This document shows, piece after piece, positions 36,391 to 45,898 of a stretch of 64,000 nt of DNA (position 1 is its first letter; every line of letters begins with the position of its first letter). Location of the stretch: assembly GCF_001042715.1 (NCBI RefSeq), contig NZ_CP009687.1, positions 2,905,418 to 2,969,417 on the forward strand, written 5' to 3'. Source of the stretch: Clostridium aceticum. GTDB lineage: Bacteria; Bacillota; Clostridia; Peptostreptococcales; Natronincolaceae. A program made the translations under genes and the position numbers. The notes below the pieces were generated by a model. That model did not search any database. It had not been told where the DNA came from and was given only the letters and a program-made list of their open reading frames with translations.

Positions 36391-37188
36391 TTAAATCATT
36401 TGACTTATTCTTGATATTCCATCTACTAAAAATTGAGCTAACGTAAAACCTAGGTTTGTTAATGCTCCAGTTACAGCAAGTGTAATTAATATCGGAACTA
36501 TTACTAATACAACTGTCATATCTTTAATGTATAGTTTAAAAGGACTTACAGCCTTGCCATCAACTCCAACGGTATTCTCACCTGCTACTGCGTTAAGAGC
36601 TGCATTAGATACTAACTGTACTCTTCCAGATGCATTAGGCTGTTGTTGAGGACTAGCTAAACTCATATTACTTTGCATTCCTCCAATGCCACCCATTCGA
36701 TTCATACCAGCTCTATTCATTCCCAAGCCTCCACCTGTCATTCCTAAGCTGTTTGGTAATCCACCTGCTCCTGCTTGTGCATTTCCCATATAACCATTAC
36801 CTAAAAATGTTCTTGTAAATGGAAGTGCAATAAATGCTAAGTCCATCACTATTCTCAATGCAAGTAATATTGTAATTAGATAAGATAATACCTGAACTAT
36901 AAATGCAACAACAGTTTTAGCTCCAGATGTTATGTTTGATACACCTTCAACCTCTGCTGATACATTTGCTGACCCCTGTAAACCATCTATAAACCCTTTA
37001 TTTTCATTGTATATATCTGGTTTACTTACAGTCTCTTGCTCATTTATGTCTATTCTACTCTCATCTTCTTGTGTTTGTACTTGGCTTTCTGTAGTATTTA
37101 TTAACTCATCTAATGAGGGTTCTCCAAAAGCTACCATAGTTGAACATAGAAGAATTACAACTACTAACAATGACAAAATCTTTTTCAT
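36391..37188 (-). CDS. Secretion-channel membrane protein with Gly/Met-rich loop
   Basis: 265 aa. Signal peptide (LSLLVVVILLCSTMVAFG), acidic outer segment, membrane helix (VVAFIVQVLSYLITILLALRI), then DLAFIALPFTR, a Gly/Met/Asn-rich loop (GGLGMNRAGMNRMGGIGGM), SPFKLYIKD and a terminal helix pair. Same layout as the 267-aa protein 18 bases downstream; the Gly/Met loop is specific to this copy. Same operon; proposed channel or pilus-base subunit. Confidence 0.65.
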   Translation of the reverse strand: MKKILSLLVVVILLCSTMVAFGEPSLDELINTTESQVQTQEDESRIDINEQETVSKPDIYNENKGFIDGLQGSANVSAEVEGVSNITSGAKTVVAFIVQVLSYLITILLALRIVMDLAFIALPFTRTFLGNGYMGNAQAGAGGLPNSLGMTGGGLGMNRAGMNRMGGIGGMQSNMSLASPQQQPNASGRVQLVSNAALNAVAGENTVGVDGKAVSPFKLYIKDMTVVLVIVPILITLAVTGALTNLGFTLAQFLVDGISRISQMI

Positions 37189-37352
37189 AATGCCATACCT
37201 CCTTCTTTTATTAAATCAATTTAATTTCTTTTAATTCGACTTTAAGATATATAGTAGGAACATTACTTTTAATCATTTGTTTGTTTTAATTCATCTAAAA
37301 GTACTCTTCTATTTGATTTGACCTATTATTTTATCTACCTGCTGACATAAAT

Positions 37353-37388
37353 AAAAATCTGCCTACTCTTTTTTGAATAGACAGATCA
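37353..37388 (-). terminator. Terminator after the 1,687-aa gene
   Basis: GATCTGTCTATTC / GAGTAGGCAGATT type stem with TTTTTATTT on the minus strand; shares most of its stem with the terminator at 30322. Confidence 0.85.
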
Positions 37389-37404
37389 TTTAACATTCCT
37401 CCGT

Positions 37405-40400
37405 TTACATATTCATATCGTTCATATCTTCTTTTTCCATGTTCTTTCCTCTTTCTATTTCAGCATCTATCTCACTAGCCCCAGAGTTCTCTATGTCTAC
37501 ATCTACATTATAGCTGTATGTTGTAGAATCGTATTCTGTCTGTGTCCTAGCATTAACGTTTTTAGGATGACTATCACCTGTAACCTCAGCCTCTAAACTT
37601 CCGCTTTCCACAGTAACAGTAGTTGTATTCTGACCTTTAGACCCACTACCCTTAATACTTTGAGTACTTGAACCTCCGTCATCCTTACCTGCTCCCCAGT
37701 TCGCAATCTTAGAACCTACAGAATCGAATTTGTCCGCTATGTTAGATGTTGCAAGTTGTGCAATCTCCGCATAAACTTCAAATCCCATATCCCTAAAGTT
37801 CTTGAAACAATGGTTAAGCATTTTATACATTCCTATAATGTATACAATACTAACTACAATTATGATTATAAAGCACCATACTGGATTTCCTACACTTACT
37901 TGTACTGATTGAACTGTTAATACTTCATCAGTAGTTGTTATTGCCATCAATCCACTGAATACCCCATAATACACAAGTGTCATTACCAAGAATAGTAAGT
38001 TACTCACCGCGTATCCAAGAGAAATCCTCGCCTTAGTTTTGTGTCCAGATATTATTGCCCTTATGATAGAGAACAATCCAAGATAGAATATAGCTGCTAG
38101 TACTACATTTCTGAATAGTGGTATAATGTAACAACATAAGAATGCTGATGCTAGTAGCAGTATAGCTGTGAATATATCACTGTCCTCTACAACACTTTTC
38201 ATTGTATCCCCTTGTATATAAGTTACATCCTTAGTTATATTAATCATTAACATTTTCATTACACTGTCGAATGAAATTGCTCTAAGGTCTATACTATTTG
38301 GGTACATTGCCTTTGCTCCACTTAATAGTCCAGTCGGACTAAACTCTTTGTTAAACTCCATTAATGTATTGAGTGCCATCTGTCTTAATATAACTTCTTT
38401 ATTCATTCCATGTGTATTAGCATAATTTAGAAGTAATGTCCAACTTCTTGATACATTCTTATTAATGTTTATACACTTCAATTCAACAAGTGTTAAATCT
38501 GCCTCTGATAGTCCAGATTCTACTCTCTGTGCCTCACTAAATACCATTGGTCTACTTGCAGGATATGTGTCTGGCATTGCAGGGTTTAATACTTTATAAC
38601 TGTTTCCACTCGAATCTCTAACAGTAGTTGGTTCTGTATACATAGAATTTTCCATTATCTTTACGACCCAATTACTTCTGTACATCCAAGACTTATTATT
38701 GTCTTTATATAAATCGTAACCAGATATTTTTGAATCTCCAAGTAATCCACTTTCTCCGTCCGTTCCACCAGTAGTCAACATCATCTGATATAAATATGGT
38801 ATTGTATTCCTAAATAAACCTTCTAAGTCTGATATATCTCGTATATTACCACTATCATAGCTGTGCATGAATGATTTTCTGACTTCTCTATTATCTCCAT
38901 TAATTACATATGTTCCTTGTAAGTCTCCAACTATTTTTCCAAGTGTATCACTTGATTGAAATGTATCTTTAACATTTTGGTAGAAGTAATGAGCTGGATT
39001 TTCAGTAGTCCATAAATATCCATACTTCTGATTAATTGTACTTCTATCTGATCTTATATATTGACCCGCAATTCTCTCCAATTCACTACTTAATCCAGTA
39101 AATGTACTTGATTGTATTTGATGCAACGAATTTTCAACATATTTATCAAAAGATTCTTTACCAGAGTACGCTCCGCTGAATCCAGCACTTCTTGATAGTA
39201 TATTTGAATTTCCTTCAAGTAGATATCCATAAGTATGCACTATATCTTTTCTATCTTTTTTAATTAAATTTCCATTTGTAGTATCTTCTGTATAGTATGA
39301 CATACTTGACCATTTTTCGTTTGCATAATCTTCTGGATATTGATAGTCTGGAAAATGACCTCTTATGTTTGATATTAGTGTATTAGTAGCAGTATATGAG
39401 CCTACACTCATTCTAGCGTTAACTGTTGGAGTACCAGCTGCATCCTCTTCTTTATAGAACCAGTACATATTTGACATATCATCAAATAAATCTCCTGCTG
39501 GAATATACACATAATCCGCTGATCCGTCATTAGCACTGAATTGTCTCATTAACATTGGTAACATCCATCTAGCAGATCTTAATGTCTGCAATGCTGCGTA
39601 GTTTCCAGAAGCAGTTTCTGTTATCTTTCTAGAAATATCAGTTCTTAACATTATCGATCTATCAAGATGTACTACATTTAATGTTTTGACCATACCTTTT
39701 ACTTGTGCGGATTCCTCTTCTGTTAGATTACCATTATCAGTACTGTCTAACAAATCTTTCTCCATATTAGCGTTATTTATTGCTTCAGATACACTCCAAT
39801 AATTCATCTTGCCGTTAAACATCTGTTGAACGTACTTGTTAGCTACGTATGGTACTACCTCTCCTGTCGCAGGTATTATTAATATTGAATTTATAACTAC
39901 TACCGTTGTTATTAAAAACCAAGATATCTTCCTACTTCTCAATAAACCCATAATTAATACTATTATCATTACTGCTGCAATAATTATTATAGCTATAGTT
40001 GGATATATCTCTATGAACCAACTGGTAAATATATTGTCCGAATATGAATCTATATTCAGGAATCCAGTTGCATTTCTTGTAGCTAAGTTGGAATTTATTG
40101 AAGAATAATATGACGAAGCATTCCCATAAACTATGTTGCTATAATTTCTGTATACCCAGTCCGTCATGCCTGACATCATTAAATCTGTTCTGTATTCTCT
40201 ACCTTCAGTTGGATGTAGCATTAAATAAGTATAGTTTAATACATCTTTTTTCTTGTCCTCTTCGGTTCTAACACCTGCAATTGACATAATATCTATATTC
40301 AACACATCAGAATTACCATCAAATATTCTAGGGTTAAATTCACTTGTCATGATTGGGTCTTTTCCCAATTCTTTTTTAAGTGTTACACCATACCAATCTA

Positions 40401-42468
40401 AATAAGTCATATAAATAAATGATGACCATTGAGCAAAGTCCGTACCATCTCTAGTACCAAGTACATTACTTATATTTATCATAGTATCACTAACTGGATA
40501 TGCCTTTACCCATCTCTGGAATACTGAATCCTCACTCTTATCAGATGAATACTTAACAGTTACAGCATTCACTCCACTATACTTTACATCTCCTATCTTT
40601 TTAAAAAAGTCACTAGAAGAAGGAGCACTTGTTCTCATTAAATTACTTGGAGACGGTAAATTTACAGAGAACAAATCCGAATTATTCACAATAAAGCCCG
40701 AGGCTAAATGCGATATATTTCCATTTACACTTCGTAATGAATTATCCCTAAGTTCGCTTACACTTTTACTGCTATTCAGTATATCTTCTACCATTTTCCT
40801 ATCTAGTGTACCAGCAGTTGTAGGTATACTGCCTTTATAAACATTGTACATGAATGTCGGAAATAATCTAGCTGCTCCAGCTGTATTTATCTTGTTACCA
40901 TCCAATCCTTTATCTGCTTGAACTGGAATTATAACTGCATCATTTAGTAATGATATTTCTTTATTGTCTGTCATTACCTTACTTAAAATTTGAGCTTTAG
41001 GATTATCTAAAACTACATTAGATATCATAGTACTTGCCAACGCCGTTTGCTCTATTGCCTTCTGTATTTCTGAATCTAATTTATCAATCTTAGAATCTGA
41101 AAGGTTTGAAACCTCAATTTTTAGTGCGTAATCTCCTGTTAGATTTTGTATATCTAAATCAAATAGCTTTTTAACCATAGCACCATAATTTATTTCAGCT
41201 GATCCTGCCCCTAGAAAAACTGTTCCTTTTTCACTAGCTATTATATCTTGCAGTATTATTGTATCTAAGTCAAAATATAGATTGACTGTTCCAGATTTGA
41301 TACCATTTATCCTTGAGCCAAATGCAGGTACTCCACTTTTATCAGGTTTACCACTATCAGTTCCAGTACTAGAGCTAAATGGATTTAAGTATCCCCATGT
41401 ACTCCATGTTATTTGTTGACCAAGTAGTTGTAAGTTTTTAGAGTTAACAGAACCTAAATACCCATTGAATATTAGTGAATTTATAAGATTTATCTTTGGG
41501 GTATCTGTTATATATTGATTAGCTGACGCTGGTATTAACATTCTATTTGAATCTTTATATTTTACTACCAAGTTACCGAAACAATCCATATAAACTGGTA
41601 AACTACTAGCTTGTTTCCACATAGTGTTTAACTCATCCGCAAAATCATCAGATAGGTCACCACATAATATTTTACCAAACCATGCATTTAATAATTGAAC
41701 ATCCCAGCTATTAGTGTAATCAAACACTGTTTCATATTTGTTATCTAATCTCTTAACTGCAAAGGTAGGTAATTTACCTTTATCAAATGTATAAATTGTT
41801 TTATAACCTGACATCGTATTCCATGTTTTAGCTAATAAATTAATTGAACCATCTAAGTTAGATACTTTTATATATGTATCTCCATCATCTTCTTTTGTCT
41901 GAAATATAAAGTCAGCTAGTGTAGCTTGTCTGTATACTCCATCTGATATTACGTTACCATCTACTTCAGATGTTGCAGTATCTTCATCATCTAAGCTTGC
42001 TAATGGATTTTCTTGTCCTCCAGCATTTTGAATTCCATTAATACCACTTACTTCTGTGTGTTTTACATATACTTGTTTGATTTGACCCATTTTCTGTTGT
42101 GTTATAGCTGAATCTAATAATGATTGTAATACTTTAGCATTTGCAGGGTCAGATCCACTACCGAATTGAAGTGCTTTGTATCCAGACCCCTTACTGCCAG
42201 AATTACTATTAGCGTTAAATGCTGAATTATAATCGTCTATAAGAGGTGTTGCAAAGTTACTTAGAAATACTCCCCAAGCTATCATTTCCCATTTATTCCA
42301 ATCATCCGCTACAAAGTTACTATTTAATATAGGTGAACCTAAAGCCTTATTCGTTCCTAGCTGGCTCGAATAATTATTATAAGCAAACGCTGTTACGCAT
42401 GTTTGCAAAATAGCTATAACAACTAAACCAGCTGCTAATGTCCTCTTGAATATATCTCTTATCCTCAC
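37405..42468 (-). CDS. Giant polytopic secretion-channel protein (VirB6/TraG-like position)
   Basis: About 1,687 aa. N-terminal signal sequence (LAAGLVVIAILQTCVTAFAY), then an extracellular domain of ~800 residues, a pair of membrane helices (about 820-870, IYPTIAIIIIAAVMIIVLIMG), another ~550-residue outer domain, several helices at about 1,440-1,550 and a polar C-terminus. Early residues (VFLSNFATPLIDDYNSAF, ALQFGSGSD) recall other unnamed giant proteins of clostridial elements. Topology matches a VirB6-like channel with very large outer domains that could cross the cell wall. The GTG at 42477 is inside the ribosome binding site; the GTG at 42468 is preferred. Confidence 0.7.
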   Translation of the reverse strand: MRIRDIFKRTLAAGLVVIAILQTCVTAFAYNNYSSQLGTNKALGSPILNSNFVADDWNKWEMIAWGVFLSNFATPLIDDYNSAFNANSNSGSKGSGYKALQFGSGSDPANAKVLQSLLDSAITQQKMGQIKQVYVKHTEVSGINGIQNAGGQENPLASLDDEDTATSEVDGNVISDGVYRQATLADFIFQTKEDDGDTYIKVSNLDGSINLLAKTWNTMSGYKTIYTFDKGKLPTFAVKRLDNKYETVFDYTNSWDVQLLNAWFGKILCGDLSDDFADELNTMWKQASSLPVYMDCFGNLVVKYKDSNRMLIPASANQYITDTPKINLINSLIFNGYLGSVNSKNLQLLGQQITWSTWGYLNPFSSSTGTDSGKPDKSGVPAFGSRINGIKSGTVNLYFDLDTIILQDIIASEKGTVFLGAGSAEINYGAMVKKLFDLDIQNLTGDYALKIEVSNLSDSKIDKLDSEIQKAIEQTALASTMISNVVLDNPKAQILSKVMTDNKEISLLNDAVIIPVQADKGLDGNKINTAGAARLFPTFMYNVYKGSIPTTAGTLDRKMVEDILNSSKSVSELRDNSLRSVNGNISHLASGFIVNNSDLFSVNLPSPSNLMRTSAPSSSDFFKKIGDVKYSGVNAVTVKYSSDKSEDSVFQRWVKAYPVSDTMINISNVLGTRDGTDFAQWSSFIYMTYLDWYGVTLKKELGKDPIMTSEFNPRIFDGNSDVLNIDIMSIAGVRTEEDKKKDVLNYTYLMLHPTEGREYRTDLMMSGMTDWVYRNYSNIVYGNASSYYSSINSNLATRNATGFLNIDSYSDNIFTSWFIEIYPTIAIIIIAAVMIIVLIMGLLRSRKISWFLITTVVVINSILIIPATGEVVPYVANKYVQQMFNGKMNYWSVSEAINNANMEKDLLDSTDNGNLTEEESAQVKGMVKTLNVVHLDRSIMLRTDISRKITETASGNYAALQTLRSARWMLPMLMRQFSANDGSADYVYIPAGDLFDDMSNMYWFYKEEDAAGTPTVNARMSVGSYTATNTLISNIRGHFPDYQYPEDYANEKWSSMSYYTEDTTNGNLIKKDRKDIVHTYGYLLEGNSNILSRSAGFSGAYSGKESFDKYVENSLHQIQSSTFTGLSSELERIAGQYIRSDRSTINQKYGYLWTTENPAHYFYQNVKDTFQSSDTLGKIVGDLQGTYVINGDNREVRKSFMHSYDSGNIRDISDLEGLFRNTIPYLYQMMLTTGGTDGESGLLGDSKISGYDLYKDNNKSWMYRSNWVVKIMENSMYTEPTTVRDSSGNSYKVLNPAMPDTYPASRPMVFSEAQRVESGLSEADLTLVELKCININKNVSRSWTLLLNYANTHGMNKEVILRQMALNTLMEFNKEFSPTGLLSGAKAMYPNSIDLRAISFDSVMKMLMINITKDVTYIQGDTMKSVVEDSDIFTAILLLASAFLCCYIIPLFRNVVLAAIFYLGLFSIIRAIISGHKTKARISLGYAVSNLLFLVMTLVYYGVFSGLMAITTTDEVLTVQSVQVSVGNPVWCFIIIIVVSIVYIIGMYKMLNHCFKNFRDMGFEVYAEIAQLATSNIADKFDSVGSKIANWGAGKDDGGSSTQSIKGSGSKGQNTTTVTVESGSLEAEVTGDSHPKNVNARTQTEYDSTTYSYNVDVDIENSGASEIDAEIERGKNMEKEDMNDMNM

Positions 42469-42483
42469 TTTTCTCACCTCCAG

Positions 42484-43005
42484 CTAAACTAGGTATGTTT
42501 CCATGAAATAAGATACTAGTTTTGCAATGCCACCAAATGTCTCAATTATCCAATATCCCATGTCCATGTATGGAATCATTACACAAGTCGTACCTAATAT
42601 ACACATGACTAATGATTTGAAAACTAATCTTTTTATTGTAACAGGTTGTAGTTTATCCGATTTACAGTGTAATTCTTTTAATTCTTCCTTTTCTACCTTC
42701 AAATATCCAAATGATAATTTATTTAGTATTTCAGTCTCAAATAATCTATCTGACATCCAACCAATAATCAAAAGTGTAGAATATCTTAATAATATTGCTC
42801 CTATTAAAACTATTGAACTTTCAAATACTATCTCTACTGTTGAATTATGAATTCCATAGAATATATCCATTATACTTTGAAGTTCTACAACATTTATTAA
42901 CCCGAATCCCTTAATATTTGTTATCCAGTTTATATATAACGTTATTACCACTTGAACAACAAGTATTACAACAGCAAGTAAACTTATCACTCTTTTATCC
43001 TTCAT
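42484..43005 (-). CDS. Small polytopic membrane protein
   Basis: 173 aa with about four hydrophobic helices (first VISLLAVVILVVQVVITLYIN, last GYWIIETFGGIAKLVSY). No named family. GGGAGG sits 8 bases from the ATG at 43005; an ATG at 43011 is too close. Upstream of and probably cotranscribed with the 1,687-aa gene (15-base gap), so likely a small subunit of the same channel. Confidence 0.65.
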   Translation of the reverse strand: MKDKRVISLLAVVILVVQVVITLYINWITNIKGFGLINVVELQSIMDIFYGIHNSTVEIVFESSIVLIGAILLRYSTLLIIGWMSDRLFETEILNKLSFGYLKVEKEELKELHCKSDKLQPVTIKRLVFKSLVMCILGTTCVMIPYMDMGYWIIETFGGIAKLVSYFMETYLV

Positions 43006-43116
43006 CTCCATTACCTCCCTAAATTATTTTTCTTTAATTGATTTGTATGTTATCGAGTATGAATACTACTTTTTCATATTCTGTGTTTCTATTTTCATTA
43101 AATGTTAATGATAATA

Positions 43117-43157
43117 ATAAAGGGCATACTTCCTGTTTTCAAAAGTACACCCTTTTT
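43117..43157 (-). terminator. Terminator after the 221-aa gene
   Basis: AAAGGGTGTACTT / AAGTATGCCCTTT stem, then ATTATTATT on the minus strand. Confidence 0.75.
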
Positions 43158-43165
43158 AACGTCCG

Positions 43166-43831
43166 CTATTTATTAAAATCACTTCCACCTGCTTTACTTA
43201 CCTGTAGTTTGTTTGCCTTTTCTAATGTTTGATTTCCATCTTCTTTGCATGTGAATCTTAATAATATAGGTATTCCCTTACTTTCAGGATCACTTATTGT
43301 TGCCACTAGTCCTAATGGTGTATAATCAATCTTTATGTTTTCATCTTTCCTACAAACCATTTGAAGTACTATTGAAATATATCTGAAAGCCAGCACATCA
43401 TCAGATGTTATTCCATTTTCAATCTTGTTTAACACTTCATATTCTGATCCTTGGATATCTAACCTGTTATTACTCATTCTTCTGTAAGCATCTGTACTAT
43501 CAAAAACGAATTTTCCTAAACTCTGCATTATATAAATTCCAATTGCATAGATTGTCTTTTCTTTTTTACCAAGGTTTTCTAACATTCTTGAATCAATTCC
43601 TAGTACTTCATATAGTTCTTTAGTTTCATCTAGCTTTACCTTAGTCTCTATACGTACCCCATTAACCTTTGGGACAGTTTTATTAACTGTCCCTTGTTCT
43701 TCATCCACTTTCCCTTTAAACTCTCCTAGACTTATCTGGTGAGTCTTAAGAACATCAAATATCTTACCCATATCCTCAAATTCTCCTAGGCTAATCTGGT
43801 GAGCCTTAAGAACATCAAATATCTTACCCAT
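43166..43831 (-). CDS. Hypothetical protein with a tandem 20-residue duplication
   Basis: 221 aa, unrecognised soluble protein. The first 20 residues (MGKIFDVLKAHQISLGEFED) are repeated with three changes as residues 21-40 (MGKIFDVLKTHQISLGEFKG). Either copy could initiate: the first has GGAGGGAGGAT, the second has GAATTTGAGGAT just upstream of its ATG at 43771. The rest is alpha/beta. Follows the 213-aa gene by 23 bases in an operon, and ends in a terminator. Confidence 0.65.
   Translation of the reverse strand: MGKIFDVLKAHQISLGEFEDMGKIFDVLKTHQISLGEFKGKVDEEQGTVNKTVPKVNGVRIETKVKLDETKELYEVLGIDSRMLENLGKKEKTIYAIGIYIMQSLGKFVFDSTDAYRRMSNNRLDIQGSEYEVLNKIENGITSDDVLAFRYISIVLQMVCRKDENIKIDYTPLGLVATISDPESKGIPILLRFTCKEDGNQTLEKANKLQVSKAGGSDFNK
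43712..43831 (-). repeat. Tandem 60-nt duplication at a gene start
   Basis: Two adjacent 60-nt copies (43772..43831 and 43712..43771), identical except for a few bases, each starting with an ATG. Recent in-frame duplication that provides a second possible start. Confidence 0.85.
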
Positions 43832-43854
43832 ATCCTCCCTCCTAACTACTGTTT

Positions 43855-44496
43855 TTATATTACTTGGTTATATAATTCACTTGACTTTAATTCATGGTAT
43901 AAACATTTAAACTCTATAACATTTTCTATGACTGATTGATTTTTATCTCTACGTGAGTATTGTCCAACTCTTTTGTGTATTTCCTTATGCATCTCTTCTG
44001 GAAGTAATAAACAAACTTCTACCCTATGATCAAATACACTTATTTCGTGATGTACCTGTAACCCTGTTTTCTGATTTATAATTTTCCCTGTTCTTAAGGT
44101 GTGTATTATCGATTCAATATTAGTGCCACTTTTAGTGTTATAACCTAATTTTTTTACTAGTTCATTTGTCCCTGTTCTAGTTCTTATTCTTCCACTACCT
44201 GTACAACTGTCATCCATATGAAAACTGAATTGCCTTAGTCTTTTTATAAGGTCTATTTCTTTTCCATCTGTTCTTTGAATATATTTATTGATTATACAAT
44301 AAGCTCCGTAATCTAAGTTCTGTGCTACTCTTACAATACAAGTGTTAGTACCATTAATACCAAAGTATTTATTGGTTCCAATCCTGTTTTCTCCTAAATC
44401 CTCTAAAGCTCCCATGTCAGCTACTTCTCTCATTACCTCATTATTAATTATAAGGTAGCAATCCTTCATTGTTTGAGTTATTTGTTTTTTTCTCAT
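43855..44496 (-). CDS. Hypothetical protein, 213 aa
   Basis: Unrecognised soluble basic protein. TGLQVHHEISVFDHRVEVCLLL followed by EMHKEIHKRVGQYS is the most distinctive block; the clustered His residues might bind metal as in HNH-type nucleases, but the pattern is not diagnostic. GAGGAAG before the ATG. Operon with the 221-aa gene. Confidence 0.6.
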   Translation of the reverse strand: MRKKQITQTMKDCYLIINNEVMREVADMGALEDLGENRIGTNKYFGINGTNTCIVRVAQNLDYGAYCIINKYIQRTDGKEIDLIKRLRQFSFHMDDSCTGSGRIRTRTGTNELVKKLGYNTKSGTNIESIIHTLRTGKIINQKTGLQVHHEISVFDHRVEVCLLLPEEMHKEIHKRVGQYSRRDKNQSVIENVIEFKCLYHELKSSELYNQVI

Positions 44497-44696
44497 AGTA
44501 TTCTTCCTCCATTTGATTTTGAATTTAAACTATTAAAAGTCTCCTTAACATTTAATAATTTATATTTATATCTCTTTTATATGCTTCTTTATATGTAGAA
44601 CCTTGTTTCAATAACGCTATACTTTTTATTCATATAAGTTTATATTTAATTTACATAGTCCTTTTTAGGTTTAATTTCTACCTGTTTTGTATAAAA

Positions 44697-44741
44697 CAAA
44701 AGGTATCATGAAGTTCTAATAAACCTCATGATACCTTTTAT
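44697..44741 (-). terminator. Terminator after the D12 methylase gene
   Basis: AAAAGGTATCATGA / TCATGATACCTTTT stem and TGTTTTAT on the minus strand, 15 bases past the stop. Confidence 0.85.
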
Positions 44742-44755
44742 GTGACTTTAGTGAC

Positions 44756-45727
44756 TTATTTCATAATCCATAAGTACTCTTCTTTATCAAATTTTCTTGT
44801 TTTAGTTGAATTAGTGCCACTCATAAATACCCCTAGATTTATTTTCTTTGCACCAGCCTTCTCTAATGGTAAGTAGTCTTCACAGCTCCATACTAGGGGA
44901 TCATATCCACTTAAAATCCATGACCTACACTCTAAAAGTTCCCTCACTAATTTTTGATGGTCTTCCCTTTTCCACTCAAGGTCATAAATATCAAGTGCTG
45001 CTTGGTTTCTCGTTATTGGGTGATAAGGAGGGTCTATATATTTCACTACCTTTGGATCTGCCCCATATTTCTTTAGTAGTGGTTTATAATCTCCGTTTAT
45101 TATTTCTATATCTCTAAGTGACGAACTATTTTTTGTTAGCTTTTTTATTTTTCTAAAGTACTCTTTTTCAATTTTTTTAGAATCCTCATCTGTCTTTCCT
45201 CTCAAATAACTTTCTTTTTGACAATTGCCCGACCAACTTAACATCGCTGCCATGTATGTAAATGCTGCTGAAAGTAGCTCTGGTATATCTTCCTTACTCT
45301 TATTGTCTATAGCATATCTATAAAGTTCTTCATCTCTACCTAATTTTAATAATAGTGTTCTCAACTGTTGTACCTTGATTGGATCTTTTACACAATTAAA
45401 CAAGTTACATAGTCCTCTATCATACTCATTGTATATCTTTCTACCAAACTCATAAATGTCACCGTCCATCTCAAACATAGGTAGATTAAGTATATTTCTT
45501 CCTCCACCACCTGTTAATTCAATAAATGTATGACATCTATTTTCTTCTGCTATTTCCTTAATATATTCATTGATATAAGGTACTTGTTTATATTTACCGC
45601 CGTGCTTTTTAATAATTGAAACTCTATGTCCTCCAGATGAATGTCCCCCATTATTTATAGTAATGCCTCTAAAATTTCCTATTCCACTAATATTTATTCC
45701 TTTGAATGCTTCAATTCCAGTTATCAT
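44756..45727 (-). CDS. D12-class DNA N6-adenine methyltransferase-like protein
   Basis: 323 aa. SAM-binding motif I-like ELTGGGGRNIL (about residue 70; family consensus has F-x-G-G-G) and catalytic KYIDPPYHP (DPPY, about 231), in the order of alpha-class (Dam/D12) adenine methylases. The target-recognition region between them is diverged, and the first ~40 residues (Gly/Ile-rich then HRVSIIKKHGGKYK) are atypical. No restriction enzyme is adjacent, so a solitary methylase for regulation or anti-restriction is likely. ACCCAACA-type promoter at 45767..45797. Confidence 0.8.
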   Translation of the reverse strand: MITGIEAFKGINISGIGNFRGITINNGGHSSGGHRVSIIKKHGGKYKQVPYINEYIKEIAEENRCHTFIELTGGGGRNILNLPMFEMDGDIYEFGRKIYNEYDRGLCNLFNCVKDPIKVQQLRTLLLKLGRDEELYRYAIDNKSKEDIPELLSAAFTYMAAMLSWSGNCQKESYLRGKTDEDSKKIEKEYFRKIKKLTKNSSSLRDIEIINGDYKPLLKKYGADPKVVKYIDPPYHPITRNQAALDIYDLEWKREDHQKLVRELLECRSWILSGYDPLVWSCEDYLPLEKAGAKKINLGVFMSGTNSTKTRKFDKEEYLWIMK

Positions 45728-45766
45728 GTCTTTTTCTTTCTCCTTTCATCCCTTCATACTTTCAGA

Positions 45767-45797
45767 ATCATTTAATAATCTTTCTAAACTGTTGGGT
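45767..45797 (-). promoter_or_regulatory. ACCCAACA-type promoter of the D12 methylase
   Basis: ACCCAACA (45790..45797), 17 bases, then AATGAT (45767..45772), 4 of 6 matches to TATAAT. Confidence 0.4.
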
Positions 45798-45851
45798 TAT
45801 TTTATCTTACATGTTTCTCCATATAAACACGTTATTACTTAAATATTAATT

Positions 45852-45893
45852 GAAATGAATAGACTCGAGCGTAAAACTCAAGTCTATTCATTT
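45852..45893 (-). terminator. Terminator after the DUF927 gene
   Basis: AATGAATAGACTTGAG / CTCGAGTCTATTCATT stem just past the stop at 45899. Confidence 0.85.
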
Positions 45894-45898
45894 ACTAC

